DNA from: CAWJLS01 sp963843755
GTDB taxonomy: Bacteria; Acidobacteriota; Thermoanaerobaculia; Multivoradales; DATKCC01
NCBI GenBank assembly: GCA_963843755.1
Contig: CAWJLS010000007.1
Span: forward strand, 186,001 to 250,000
DNA length: 64,000 nucleotides
Direction: 5' to 3'
A program made the translations under genes and the position numbers. Shown in pieces: positions 1 to 8,516 of this stretch (its first letter is position 1; every line of letters begins with the position of its first letter). Below the pieces are notes generated by a model. It was not told the DNA's origin and did no database searches. It saw only the letters and a list, made by a program, of their open reading frames with translations.

Positions 1-833
1 CGCCCCAGGTAGCGCTTGTCCCGATAGGTGTCGGAGAGGATCGTCGCCCCGTCGCCCAGGTGGACGGCGCCGAGCCGGTTCTCCGGGATGTAGATCCGCA
101 CCCAGCGGTCCTGGGGGTTCTGGAGGGTGACGACCGGTGCGCCGACGCCGGCGATCTCCCCCGGCTCTTTGTGGCGCACCGTCACCCGGCCGGCGAACGG
201 GGCGGTCAGGGTCGTCTTGCGCAGGCGGGCGTCGATCGCCTCGCGGGCCGCTTGCGCCTCGCCGAGGACCGCGCGCTGGGCCTCGATCTGCTCCTTGCGC
301 GGGCCTTCGCGCAGGAGGGCGAGCTGCTCCTTGGCCTGGTCGACCCGGCTCGACGCCACCTCGGCGGCGGTCTTCGCGCGGTCGTAGGACTCCTGGCCGA
401 CGGCGCCGCCACGGAACAGGCGCTCGGTGCGGTCGAGGTCGCGCTTGCGCTCGGCCAGGGTCTCCTGGGCCGCGGAGACCTCGGACCGGGCCTTGGAGAT
501 CTCCTGGTGCCGGCTGCCGGTCTCGAGCTCGCGCAGGCGGGCCTCGGCGGCGGCGATGCGGGCTTCGGCCTGGGCGCGCTGGGCCACGAGCTCGTCCGTG
601 CCCAGGCGGGCGATCTCGTCACCGGCCTCGACCGTGTCGCCCTCGTGGACGGCGATCGACTCGATGGTGCCGGGGATCTCGAAGCCGATGAGGGCGTCGG
701 TGGCCTCGACCGTGCCGGACGCCGCGAGCGGGCCGCCGGCCTCATCGGTACGGAAGACGAAGGCCCAGACGAGGACGGCGGCGACGACGGCGAGGAGGAG
801 GATCGGCAGGACGATCTTCTTGGGGGAGCTCAT
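1..833 (-). CDS. HlyD-family membrane fusion (periplasmic adaptor) protein, partial
   Basis: The reading frame runs leftward off the window edge, so only about 277 N-terminal residues are visible. It begins with a short cytoplasmic stretch and one membrane anchor (about residues 5-24, MSSPKKIVLPILLLAVVAAV). A biotinyl-lipoyl-like half follows (about 38-75, with GTVEATDALIGFEIPGTIES), then a long Ala/Glu/Arg-rich alpha-helical hairpin (about 75-190), then the returning lipoyl half and the start of the beta-barrel (LTAPFAGRVTVRHKEPGEI). This order is diagnostic of HlyD/EmrA/MacA-type adaptors that bridge an inner-membrane pump and a TolC channel across the periplasm. The start codon overlaps the stop of the outer membrane factor gene (ATGA), which supports translational coupling. 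The pump itself (ABC or MFS/RND) presumably lies beyond the left edge; the YbhG/YhiI-like helical hairpin suggests an ABC-2 partner, but this is inference. Confidence 0.9.
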   Translation of the reverse strand, partial: MSSPKKIVLPILLLAVVAAVLVWAFVFRTDEAGGPLAASGTVEATDALIGFEIPGTIESIAVHEGDTVEAGDEIARLGTDELVAQRAQAEARIAAAEARLRELETGSRHQEISKARSEVSAAQETLAERKRDLDRTERLFRGGAVGQESYDRAKTAAEVASSRVDQAKEQLALLREGPRKEQIEAQRAVLGEAQAAREAIDARLRKTTLTAPFAGRVTVRHKEPGEIAGVGAPVVTLQNPQDRWVRIYIPENRLGAVHLGDGATILSDTYRDKRYLG

Positions 834-2425
834 GGTCGGTTCCTTCCAGGTGCGCTGGGTTGTTCGCGGGCACTGGCGCCCAGATGGCGTTCGATCCAGG
901 GCAGGTCGAGCGCCCCGGTCAGGTGGGCGAGGTCGACCCGGGCGGCGACCGCGTCGTTGCGGGCCTCGATGCGGCCGGCGCGGGCGTCGAGCAGGGAGGC
1001 CTCGGCGTCCAGGTAGTCGGCCTGGATGCCGACGCCGGTATCGAGCCGGAGCTTCTCGATCCGGGCCACCTCGGCGTACTGCGTCTCGGCCTCGGTCAGG
1101 GCCTGGCGGCGGGCCCGGGCCTGGTCGAGGTCGGCGAGGGCGGCGTCGATGCGCTGGTGGAGGTCGAGCCGGGTGGCGCGCAGGCGCTCGGCCACCGCGT
1201 CGCGGCGGGCGCCCGCCTGGACCGCCTGCTCGTCGAGGGCGCCGCCGTGGAAGATCGGCACCGAGACCCGGAGTCCGGCGCTCCAGTCGGTCTCGAAGTC
1301 GCCGCCGGCGCTGCCCAGCTCCTGGAGGTCGGAGACGGCGGCGAGGGTCGGGCGCCGCGCGCCGCGGGCCACCTCGACCGAGGCGTCGGCGGCCGCCAGG
1401 CGGCGGTCGGCCTCGACCAGAGCCGGGTTGGCCTCGGCCGCCTGGTAGAGGGCCTGCCGGTCGGGGAGCCCGCTGTCGCTGGCCTCGCCGGCTTCGCTGG
1501 CCGGGTCGCCGGGGTCGGCCGGATCGATCGGTGTCAGCCGGTCGTAGCGGGTCGCCTCGGGGTCGGTGCCGACCAGCCGGGCGAGCTCGCGTTCGGCGGC
1601 GTCGAGCCCGGTCGCCAGGCGCACCCGGTCGGCGCGGGCCGCGGCCAGGGAGGCCTCGGCCCGGCGCAGGTCGACCTGGGCCGCCCGGCCGGCGTCGAGG
1701 AGCTGCTCGACCCGCCCCTTCTCGGCTTCGATCGCGCCGATCCGGGCGTCGGCCGCTTCGAGCGTGCCGCCCAGGGTGAGCACCCGGAGGTAGGTGCTCA
1801 CGGTACGGGCGGCGACCTGCTGCTGGGCGCCGTCGAGGGCGGCGCCGGCGGCCTCCGCTTCCGCACCGGCGCCGGTGATGGTGGCGTTCCGGCGGCCGCC
1901 GTCCCAGAGGGTGTAGCCGAGCCGCAGGCCGCCCTGGAAGAGGGTGGTGTCGAAGGCCGGGAGGTTCGCCAGGTCGAAGCCGTGGATCGGCGTCACCGGG
2001 ATCGGCTTGTCGTGGTAGGCGGCGTCGGCGGTGCCGTCGAGGCTCGGCAGCAGGGCCGCGCGGGCCTGGGTCTCGGCGCTCGCCGCGCGCCGCTGCTCGG
2101 CTCGCGCGGCGGCGACCTCCGGCCGGAAGCCGAGGGCGGCGGCGACGGCCGCGCGGACGGTGAGCGGGCCGGACGGGGCGTCGGGCGCCGGCCGGGCCAG
2201 CGACTTCGGCACGGCGGCCGGTGTCTCAGGCGCGGCCGGTGTCTCGGGCGTGGCCCGCGGCAGCGGGGCGGCGCCGGCCGGCACGGAGGCCAAACCGAGC
2301 GCCGCAGCCACAAAGACAGTCGCAGCCACGAAGACAGTCGCGGCCACGAAGACCGCCGCGGCGCCAGAGCAGGTCGCGGCCGCCGGGCGCGGCGGCACGG
2401 ACGAAGAGGGGGATCGGGCTCGCAT
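830..2425 (-). CDS. TolC-like outer membrane efflux protein
   Basis: This 531-residue protein has a signal peptide and then two repeated outer membrane efflux (OEP) halves rich in Ala/Arg/Glu heptad helices. Visible signatures include LGYTLWDGGRRNATI in the first half and LRVSVPIFHGGALDE in the second, the usual paired beta-strand segments of TolC/NodT channels. It would form the outer membrane exit duct of the efflux system encoded with the overlapping HlyD gene. The chosen ATG has an AGGAG eight bases upstream on the minus strand. The TetR gene lies just upstream on the same strand (42-base gap), so all three look like one operon. The signal peptide is unusually long because its hydrophobic core contains a threefold 18-base repeat (see the repeat entry). 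The substrate cannot be told from sequence. Confidence 0.9.
   Translation of the reverse strand: MRARSPSSSVPPRPAAATCSGAAAVFVAATVFVAATVFVAAALGLASVPAGAAPLPRATPETPAAPETPAAVPKSLARPAPDAPSGPLTVRAAVAAALGFRPEVAAARAEQRRAASAETQARAALLPSLDGTADAAYHDKPIPVTPIHGFDLANLPAFDTTLFQGGLRLGYTLWDGGRRNATITGAGAEAEAAGAALDGAQQQVAARTVSTYLRVLTLGGTLEAADARIGAIEAEKGRVEQLLDAGRAAQVDLRRAEASLAAARADRVRLATGLDAAERELARLVGTDPEATRYDRLTPIDPADPGDPASEAGEASDSGLPDRQALYQAAEANPALVEADRRLAAADASVEVARGARRPTLAAVSDLQELGSAGGDFETDWSAGLRVSVPIFHGGALDEQAVQAGARRDAVAERLRATRLDLHQRIDAALADLDQARARRQALTEAETQYAEVARIEKLRLDTGVGIQADYLDAEASLLDARAGRIEARNDAVAARVDLAHLTGALDLPWIERHLGASAREQPSAPGRNRP
2304..2357 (-). repeat. Three tandem 18-bp units inside the TolC-like signal peptide
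   Basis: Three consecutive 18-base units (2304-2321, 2322-2339, 2340-2357) differ at only a few positions. On the coding strand each encodes the hexapeptide-like unit VFVAAT, giving FVAATVFVAATVFVAA in the signal peptide core. The units keep the reading frame, so copy-number change would lengthen or shorten the hydrophobic segment without destroying the gene. Confidence 0.8.
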
Positions 2426-2467
2426 GGTCGGGGCTCCTGGAGTGGGGGTCGGGCAGGAGGTTCGGGC

Positions 2468-3106
2468 TCAGTCAGGTATGGACGGCGGGCGGCGGAGCAG
2501 GCGCTCCACCAGGAATCTCGGGAGCTCTTCGGCCGCCGCGCGCTCCACCGCCGCGTCGGGGAACAGCCGGTGGCGGAGGGCGGTGGCGGCGGAGAGTCCC
2601 ACCATCACCAGGGCGAGCTCCCGCGGCGTGCGGCCGTCGAGGTCGTCCGCGGGGAGCTCCGCGACCAGGCCTTCGAGCAGGGCGAAGTAGTGGCCCATGG
2701 TGCCGCGGATCTGCTCCTGGAGCGCCTGGTCGCCGGTGGCGGCCGCCTCCGCCAGCAGGAAGATCGGCAGCCCGTCGATCGCCAGCACCGTCGAGACGTG
2801 GCGTTCCATGATCTCGATCAGCCGTTCCCGGGCCGGGCGTTCGCGGGCCTCCGCGATCTTGCGGAAGGCCGGCAGGAAGCGCCCCTCGATCCGCCGCATG
2901 AGGGCGAGCAGCAGGGCCTTCTTGCTCGGGTAGTGGCGGTAGAGGGCGGCCTCGGTGAAGCCGGCCTTGGCGGCCAACGCCCGCACGGTGAGCCCGCCGA
3001 TGCCGACGTCCCGCGCCAGGTCGAGGGCGATGTCGAGCAGCTCCTCCTGCCGCGCGGTACGGGGCGGCTGGTGGTCGGTCGCGTCTTGGGGCTCGTTCGT
3101 GGTCAT
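2468..3106 (-). CDS. TetR/AcrR-family transcriptional repressor
   Basis: This 212-residue protein is of normal TetR-family length. The N-terminal helix-turn-helix is clear at about residues 34-58, with GGLTVRALAAKAGFTEAALY followed by RHYPSKKALLLA, the family hallmark. The C-terminal two thirds is the variable all-helical ligand-binding and dimerisation region and has no recognisable ligand signature. The gene is first in a leftward operon with the outer membrane factor and HlyD adaptor, so it most likely represses its own efflux operon and releases it when a toxic compound binds. A palindromic operator candidate sits 9 bases upstream of the start codon. Confidence 0.92.
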   Translation of the reverse strand: MTTNEPQDATDHQPPRTARQEELLDIALDLARDVGIGGLTVRALAAKAGFTEAALYRHYPSKKALLLALMRRIEGRFLPAFRKIAEARERPARERLIEIMERHVSTVLAIDGLPIFLLAEAAATGDQALQEQIRGTMGHYFALLEGLVAELPADDLDGRTPRELALVMVGLSAATALRHRLFPDAAVERAAAEELPRFLVERLLRRPPSIPD

Positions 3107-3114
3107 GGGGGAGT

Positions 3115-3136
3115 GGTTAGTAAACGCTCACTAACC
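3115..3136. promoter_or_regulatory. Palindromic TetR operator candidate
   Basis: An inverted repeat GGTTAGT-N8-ACTAACC lies immediately upstream of the tetR start. The central bases AAACGCTC are themselves partly symmetric (TTAGTAAACGCTCACTAA against its reverse complement TTAGTGAGCGTTTACTAA). Size, symmetry and place match TetR-family autoregulatory operators. Its closeness to the start codon means bound repressor would block the promoter or transcription start. Confidence 0.7.
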
Positions 3137-3408
3137 GCTAGCATACTCACCGGCTCGGAACCCTGTCAAGGGCTCGGCGGCGGTTCCGGCGCGTTCGGCC
3201 CACCCGCCGAGGTGGGGCGATCCCACCCCGAAGGCAGTTTCTCCAGGCGGCTCGTTCGACCATCCTAGGCCGAGAGCGGGTCACTCCGCCGAGGAGGAGA
3301 TCCGCGACGATTCGTCACCGGGAGGATCACGAATATGAACTGTCCAGCGCGCGCGAAGCGCACCCTCCGACGCCGCGCGATCGCCTCTCGCCACCCGAGG
3401 GGCGGCGT

Positions 3409-4776
3409 ATGAACACGGTGCTCCTGCGCCGCGTCAAGTGGGTCCTCCTGCTCGCCCTGGTCGCCTTCCTGGCGATCGTCGAGTATGCCCGCTACCTGCT
3501 CGAGCCCTACGGCGGGTCGCCCTGGCAGAACCTCGTCCTCGACGGCGTCATGGTGCTGTCGATCCTGTTCTTCTTCGGCGCCCTGTTCACCGGCCTCCAG
3601 ACCATCGAGGAGCGGCTGACGCGTCAGAACCGCGAGCTGCTCGGCCTCCATCGCGCGGCGGTCGACATCCACGGCGACCTGTCGCTCGAGAGCGTGCTGA
3701 CCAAGGTCGTCGACCAGGCGTGCTCGCTGGTCGACGCCCGCTACGGCGCCATCTCGGTGTCCGATCAACACGGCGAGATCCGTGCCTTCGTCACCTCCGG
3801 GCTGACCCCGGAGGAGCGGCTGGCGATCGGCGAGCCGCCGCGCGGGCACGGGCTGCTCGGCGTGCCGCTGCGCGACGGGCAGCGCATCCGGGTCCGTAAC
3901 CTGGAGGACGACCCGCGCTCGGCCGGCTTTCCGGAGCGTCACCCGGAGATGCACTCGCTCCTGGCGGTGCCGATCTTGTGCAACAGCAACGACCGGGGCA
4001 ACCTCTACGTCACCGAGAAGGAGACCGCGTCGGAGTTCTCGGCCGAGGACGAGGAGACCCTGGTGCGCTTTGCCACCACCGCCGCCATCGCCATCGACAA
4101 CGCCCGCCTCCACCAGCGCCTGCGCGACCTGGCGGTGGCCGAGGAGCGGGTGCGGATCGCCCGCGAGATGCACGACGGGCTGGCCCAGGTGCTGGCCTAC
4201 GTCAACGCCAAGGCCCAGGCGGTGCGCGAGTTCCTCGGCAAGGGCGACCAGGACCGGGCGCGGGAGCAGCTCGACCAGCTCGCGGTCGCGGCCCGCGAGG
4301 TGCTCACCGACGTGCGCGAGGGGATCCTGGCGTTACGCACGCAGACCGGCCCGGACCGCGGCCTGGGCGAGGCGGTCGACGCGTTCATGAGCCGGTGGGA
4401 GGACCAGAGCGGCATCCAGGGCACCATCGAGTATGATCCCGACCTGCACCTGTCGGCGACGGTCGAGCTGCAGCTCCTGCGCATCGTCCAGGAGGCCCTG
4501 TCGAACGTGCGCAAGCATTCGGGCGCGCAACGCGCCCGGGTCGAGCTCAAGCGGGTCGACAGTCATCTGACGGTCGAGGTCGAGGACGACGGCGCGGGGT
4601 TCGCCCCGGAGGCGTCACGGCAGGGCGACTCGCCGCGGTTCGGGCTCGCCATCATGCGCGAACGTGCCGCAAGCATCGGCGGTACGATAGTCTTCGACTC
4701 GTCCCCTGGGCGCGGAGTGCGTGTCCGCGTGGAAGTCCCCCTGGTGGAGCAGCCGCAGCAGCTTCAGGAGATCTGA
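3409..4776 (+). CDS. Membrane GAF-domain sensor histidine kinase (NarL-type)
   Basis: The 455-residue protein has two predicted membrane helices (about 10-30 and 44-62), a short linker helix, a GAF domain (about 88-235), a HisKA_3 dimerisation and phosphoacceptor segment with REMHDGLAQ (phosphorylated His about 255), and an HATPase_c domain (about 350-450; N box around EALSNVRKHS, G1 box DDGAGF). It autophosphorylates and passes the phosphate to the response regulator encoded one base downstream. The GAF domain is the probable signal input. Its ligand (gas, redox or small molecule) cannot be read from sequence; no clear haem or iron-sulfur cysteine cluster is present. The gene is divergent from the efflux operon with about 270 bases between them. 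Confidence 0.92.
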   Translation: MNTVLLRRVKWVLLLALVAFLAIVEYARYLLEPYGGSPWQNLVLDGVMVLSILFFFGALFTGLQTIEERLTRQNRELLGLHRAAVDIHGDLSLESVLTKVVDQACSLVDARYGAISVSDQHGEIRAFVTSGLTPEERLAIGEPPRGHGLLGVPLRDGQRIRVRNLEDDPRSAGFPERHPEMHSLLAVPILCNSNDRGNLYVTEKETASEFSAEDEETLVRFATTAAIAIDNARLHQRLRDLAVAEERVRIAREMHDGLAQVLAYVNAKAQAVREFLGKGDQDRAREQLDQLAVAAREVLTDVREGILALRTQTGPDRGLGEAVDAFMSRWEDQSGIQGTIEYDPDLHLSATVELQLLRIVQEALSNVRKHSGAQRARVELKRVDSHLTVEVEDDGAGFAPEASRQGDSPRFGLAIMRERAASIGGTIVFDSSPGRGVRVRVEVPLVEQPQQLQEI

Positions 4777-4777
4777 G

Positions 4778-5434
4778 ATGAGAATTGTCATAGCCGACGA
4801 CCACGCGCTCTTCCGCGACAGCCTTCGCAGCCTCCTCGCCGCCCGCGACCTGGACGTCGTGGGCGAGGCGAAGAACGGCCGGGAAGCCATCGAGCTGGCC
4901 TGGAAGCTCAAGCCGGACGTGATCTTGATGGACCTGATGATGCCGGAGCTGGACGGCCTGGAGGCGACCAAGCGCCTGGCCGCGGAGCTGCCCGACGTCA
5001 AGGTGATCGTGCTGACCGCGTCCGACGACGAGGCCAACCTGTTCGAGGCGATCAAGGCCGGCGCCAAGGGCTACCTGCTCAAGGACCTGGAGGCCGACCG
5101 GTTCTTCTCGTTGCTCGAAGGGGTCGCCCAGGGAGAGCCGGCGCTCACGCCGTCACTGGCGCGCAAGCTCCTGGACGAGTTCGCCCGGCCGAAGCCGGCC
5201 GCGCGGGAGGAGTACGACCCGGACGCGCTGACCGAGCGCGAGCAGGAGGTGCTGGAGCTGATGGTCGACGGCATCACCTCGAACCGCCGGTTGGCCTCGG
5301 AGCTCGGCGTCAGCGAGAACACCGTCAAGTTCCACGTCCGCAACATCCTGGACAAGCTCCACCTGCACAACCGGGCCCAGGTGGTGGCCTACGCCCTCAA
5401 GCACCGCCTGGTGGAGCCGACCCCGGAGGCTTGA
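4778..5434 (+). CDS. NarL/FixJ-type DNA-binding response regulator
   Basis: This 218-residue protein has an N-terminal receiver domain with acidic pair D7/D8, phosphoacceptor D52 (VILMDLMMPELDG), T80 and K102. A C-terminal LuxR-type helix-turn-helix spans about 150-210 (LTEREQEVLELM, then ENTVKFHVRNILDKL). The start codon was chosen because AGGAG lies seven bases upstream and the receiver fold begins exactly here; an in-frame upstream ATG inside the kinase gene is unnecessary. It is encoded directly after the GAF kinase and is its evident partner. Target promoters are unknown. Confidence 0.93.
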   Translation: MRIVIADDHALFRDSLRSLLAARDLDVVGEAKNGREAIELAWKLKPDVILMDLMMPELDGLEATKRLAAELPDVKVIVLTASDDEANLFEAIKAGAKGYLLKDLEADRFFSLLEGVAQGEPALTPSLARKLLDEFARPKPAAREEYDPDALTEREQEVLELMVDGITSNRRLASELGVSENTVKFHVRNILDKLHLHNRAQVVAYALKHRLVEPTPEA

Positions 5435-5471
5435 TCCCGCGGAGCCCGAGCTCAGCGGGGCCGATGGGGGC

Positions 5472-5810
5472 TCAGCAGGGCTCTCCGAGCTCTTCTTCCA
5501 CCACGTCGCGCACGTGGGGGTTGGCGTGCAGGTACTCGGCCGCCATGGCTCGGTGGTGGGGGTTGAGCGAAATCATGTAAAGGCAGGCCTGGCGCGGGTC
5601 GACGACCCGCGGATCGTCCCAGCGCTCGAGCACCGCCGTCATGAAGCCCTTGGCCGCCAGGCTCGCCATCTCCGGTTCCAGATCCTCGACGAAGGGCCTC
5701 GCGGCGTCAGCGAGCAGGTCGCTCCTCCGGTTCCACGCCAACGGCCCGAGACGGGTGGCATATTCGTCGACGGTTCTGCGCATCTGGCTGTTGAGCTTAT
5801 CGTAAAGCAT
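5472..5810 (-). CDS. Small hypothetical protein (112 aa)
   Basis: I do not recognise the family. The start beginning MLYDKLNSQMRRTVDEYATR was chosen over the longer frame upstream because AAGGAAGGG lies just before it and the upstream extension looks like untranslated sequence. The product is soluble, helical and acidic at the C terminus (DVVEEELGEPC), with no signal peptide or membrane segment. It is convergent with the response regulator gene, and the upstream 220 bases (5811-6032) hold no other recognisable gene. Confidence 0.6.
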   Translation of the reverse strand: MLYDKLNSQMRRTVDEYATRLGPLAWNRRSDLLADAARPFVEDLEPEMASLAAKGFMTAVLERWDDPRVVDPRQACLYMISLNPHHRAMAAEYLHANPHVRDVVEEELGEPC

Positions 5811-6032
5811 TGCCCTTCCTTGCTGTAAGGGCCGAGTTTCCGGCCTTGTACCAGCACAGTGCCTCGGTCCGGGCAAAGTGGGACACCTCGGGCATGTTTC
5901 AATGCAAAATCCAATAACTGATTTCTGTTGCGGGGCGCCCGGCGCCCCATGGGGATACGTCGACCCGTGCCGGTGGCAGCCGCGAGCCTGCGGCGCTCGC
6001 AACGCGGCCGCGTGGACTTTCACCACGGGCTG

Positions 6033-6588
6033 CTAGGGCTGGCCGGCCATGACCTCGGCCGGTAGCTGCTCGACCTCGACGTCCGGCGGCACGCCCTTGT
6101 TTGCCACCTCCCAGCCGTTCTCGTCCCAGATGGCCAGGTTCGGCGCCGTGATACCGCCGCCGTCGAGCAGCGTCGGGAAGCCGAGGATGCCGACCAGGCC
6201 GCCCCAGGTGCGCTTGCCGACGAGCGTGCCGAGGCCGAGCTTGTGGAACATCCAGGGGAGCAGGTCGCCGCCGGAGCCGGCGTCCTGGTCGATGATCATC
6301 ACCTTCGGCCCCTGGATCGAGGCCAGTGGGGTCTTGAGATCCTCGCCGTAGCGCATGGCCCAGGGGGAGATGAGCGGCCGCCGGTGGCCTCGAAGCGGGA
6401 GTCGAGGTTGTCGTCGACGGTCAGCTCGCGGCCCATCCAGGAGAGCAGCCGGTTGAGATCGGCACGGGTCGCCAGGTCCGGGACGAAGGTGGCGTACTTC
6501 TCGTGCACCGCCGGCCAGTCGTTGCCGTGCAGGCCGGGGTCGTAGAAGACGTCGCGCTCCCTTCCGCCGCCGCCTTCCGGCCGCCGGC
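6033..6588 (-). pseudogene. Decayed C-terminal fragment of a tricorn-like (S41) protease
   Basis: Two pieces of one protein family lie head to tail in different frames. The upstream piece (about 6400-6560) reads DVFYDPGLHGNDWPAVHEKY and TRADLNRLLSWMGRELTVDD, matching the tricorn core region before the PDZ domain. The downstream piece (about 6033-6390) reads SPWAMRYGEDLKTP, DQDAGSGGDLLPWMF and LGTLVGKRTWGGLVGI, matching the catalytic C-terminal region. Roughly 200 or more residues that should separate them, including the PDZ domain and the serine nucleophile region, are missing. The N-terminal propeller domains are absent and the 3' end is cut short. It cannot encode a working protease. Confidence 0.8.
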
Positions 6589-7314
6589 CTACTGCAGCCG
6601 GTGAGGGTAGAGCCGGTCGTAGTGCTCCTGGCAGATCTCGTAGACCTCCTGGTAGCGCGCGGGGACCTCCACCGTCCGCGGCCGGGGCGGGCCGAAGCCG
6701 GTCGAGCTCTCGACGCTCGAGTACCAGTGGCTCGACCAGACGCCATCGGCCTCCCGGGGGCCGGGCGGCCACGACAGCATGGTCGGGTCGAACGGCACCT
6801 CGATCGACTCGCAGAGGAGGCGCAGCAGGCGCTCGGGGTCGGCGAGCACGTCCAGGGCGTCGAGCACCGGTGGCGTCCGGCCGGTGCGCTGGCGCACCAG
6901 CTCGAACAGCTCGGTCTGCTGGGGCAGCCCAAGGTCTTCCGGCGTCGGGTCCGGGCGGACCCGCGAGTAGGAGAGGATCACCGCCCCCGGCTCCCGGATC
7001 AGGAAGCAGTTGGTGACCTGGTGGATCCACTCCCGGCCGACCTCGGGGACCATGTGGTGGGTCATGTGCTTCTGGTACCAGATCGACCGTCCGCCGGGGA
7101 TCGGACCGGTCAGCCGGTCGACTACCTGGCGCCAGTCGGTCGGTTGGCTGGCCAGGATCTCCTCGCGTGCCGGGTGGTGGATGTCGGTGGTCTGGAGGTA
7201 GTGGGCGTAGAGGGGCTCGTCGGTGACGGCGGTGTCCGGCCGGGCGCCCCAGGAGCGCATCATGGCCGTCGAGATGTTGCGCGGGCCGGACCACATGGCG
7301 ATGCGTCGCTCCAT
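6589..7314 (-). CDS. Sulfotransferase-like P-loop protein paired with aminotransferase IV
   Basis: The 241-residue protein starts with a 5'-phosphosulfate-binding-like loop (MWSGPRNISTAMMRSW, about residues 7-22) and continues with features of the sulfotransferase fold, including NCFLIREPGAVILSYSR at about 100-116 in the position of the 3'-phosphate-binding motif. It is cytosolic, with no signal peptide. The gene follows the class IV aminotransferase gene after 13 bases and is surely co-transcribed. Plant branched-chain aminotransferase-like proteins fuse a domain of this sulfotransferase-like type to a class IV aminotransferase, so the gene pair is the split form of that fusion. The acceptor substrate is unknown. 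Confidence 0.75.
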   Translation of the reverse strand: MERRIAMWSGPRNISTAMMRSWGARPDTAVTDEPLYAHYLQTTDIHHPAREEILASQPTDWRQVVDRLTGPIPGGRSIWYQKHMTHHMVPEVGREWIHQVTNCFLIREPGAVILSYSRVRPDPTPEDLGLPQQTELFELVRQRTGRTPPVLDALDVLADPERLLRLLCESIEVPFDPTMLSWPPGPREADGVWSSHWYSSVESSTGFGPPRPRTVEVPARYQEVYEICQEHYDRLYPHRLQ

Positions 7315-7327
7315 GGCGGCTCCCGGG

Positions 7328-8263
7328 TCAGCTCCACGCCGGGATCGGAGTCCCTTCGCGGGCGGTGCGCTCGGCGTGGAGCCGTTGCAGGCGCTCGGTC
7401 ATCGGGCCGATGGTGCCGCCGCCGATGGCGCGGCCGTCGACCTCGAGCACCGGCGCCAGCTCGCCCATGGTGCCGGTGGTGAAGACCTCGTCGGCGGACC
7501 AGACCTCGGAGATCGAGACGTTGCGCTCGATCGCCGGGATGCCCGCCGCTCGGGCGATCTCCAGGATGACGCCGCGGGTGATCCCGGGCAGGCAACTGTC
7601 CGCGTGGGGCGTCAGCAGGGTGCCCCGCCGGACCACGAACAGGTTGGTGGCGTTGGTCTCCGAGACGAAGCCGGCCAGGTCGAGCATGATGGCGTCGTCC
7701 ACCCCCGCCTGGTTCGCCTGGATCTTGGCCAGGATGTTGTTGATCAGGTTGTTGTGGTGGATCTTCGAGTCGATCGACTGGGGGTTGTTGCGGCGAATCG
7801 CCGAGGTGACCAGGCGGATGCCGGTCCGGGTGTAGACCGGCTGCTTCCACTCGGCGAGGACGATCAGCGTCGGCCCATACTGGTTGAGCCGCGGGTCCAT
7901 CCCGGAGGTGACCTTGCGGCCGCGGGTGAGGGTCAGGCGGACGTGCACCCCGTCGCGCATGTCGTTGGCTTCGAGGGTGGCGAAGATCGCCGCGACGACC
8001 TCGTCGCGGGTCGGCACGGCGGTGAACGCCATCGAGGCGGCCGAGTCGAACAGCCGGTCCAGGTGGGCGTCGAGCTGGAAGATCCTGCCGTCGTAGACCC
8101 GCAGGCCTTCCCAGACGGCGTCGCCCCCCTGGACGACGCTGTCGAAGACGGAGACCCTGGCCTGGTCGCGGTGGACCAAGCCGTCGCCGACCCAGACCTG
8201 GATGTCGGCGTTGCGCGGATCGGGAAGGGCCGGGGCGTCGGTCGTCGTCGGCTCGGAGCTCAT
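7328..8263 (-). CDS. Class IV PLP aminotransferase (IlvE/DAAT-like)
   Basis: This 311-residue protein is a fold-type IV aminotransferase. K167 (in DSKIHHNNLINN) is the PLP Schiff-base lysine and E202 in GFVSETNATNLF binds the pyridine nitrogen. The phosphate-binding C-terminal segment is VFTTGTMGELAPV. The family includes branched-chain amino acid aminotransferase, D-amino acid aminotransferase and aminodeoxychorismate lyase. The GTMGEL and RxxxxxK context is most like the IlvE group, but specificity is not certain. It is the first gene of a leftward pair with a sulfotransferase-like partner, which suggests a dedicated reaction rather than housekeeping branched-chain amino acid synthesis. Confidence 0.88.
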   Translation of the reverse strand: MSSEPTTTDAPALPDPRNADIQVWVGDGLVHRDQARVSVFDSVVQGGDAVWEGLRVYDGRIFQLDAHLDRLFDSAASMAFTAVPTRDEVVAAIFATLEANDMRDGVHVRLTLTRGRKVTSGMDPRLNQYGPTLIVLAEWKQPVYTRTGIRLVTSAIRRNNPQSIDSKIHHNNLINNILAKIQANQAGVDDAIMLDLAGFVSETNATNLFVVRRGTLLTPHADSCLPGITRGVILEIARAAGIPAIERNVSISEVWSADEVFTTGTMGELAPVLEVDGRAIGGGTIGPMTERLQRLHAERTAREGTPIPAWS

Positions 8264-8516
8264 CTCGCGTCCTCCTCTCGCAGAGTCAAGTCAGGCCGGT
8301 TCGGAGGGCGCAGCGCGGCGCGGGCGTCGGACCGCGCCCCACCGCGTTCCACCGCGGATGACGGCGGACGAGGCAGCGCTGAAACCGATCGATCCGGTAC
8401 CATCATTACAGGGTGTACAGAAGGACCCGAGCGGGCCCGCGCCCGGGAGGCTACCACGGTGTCAGGGTGTCCACGCGGTTCGGCCGCGCGGTCCCCCGAG
8501 GAGGCCGAGCGGACCG

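Noticed and set aside
3211..3227. Inverted repeat GGTGGG-N5-CCCACC in the gap before the histidine kinase
   Set aside because: Short, GC-rich, no T tract and no promoter-like sequence beside it; such repeats are expected by chance at this base composition.
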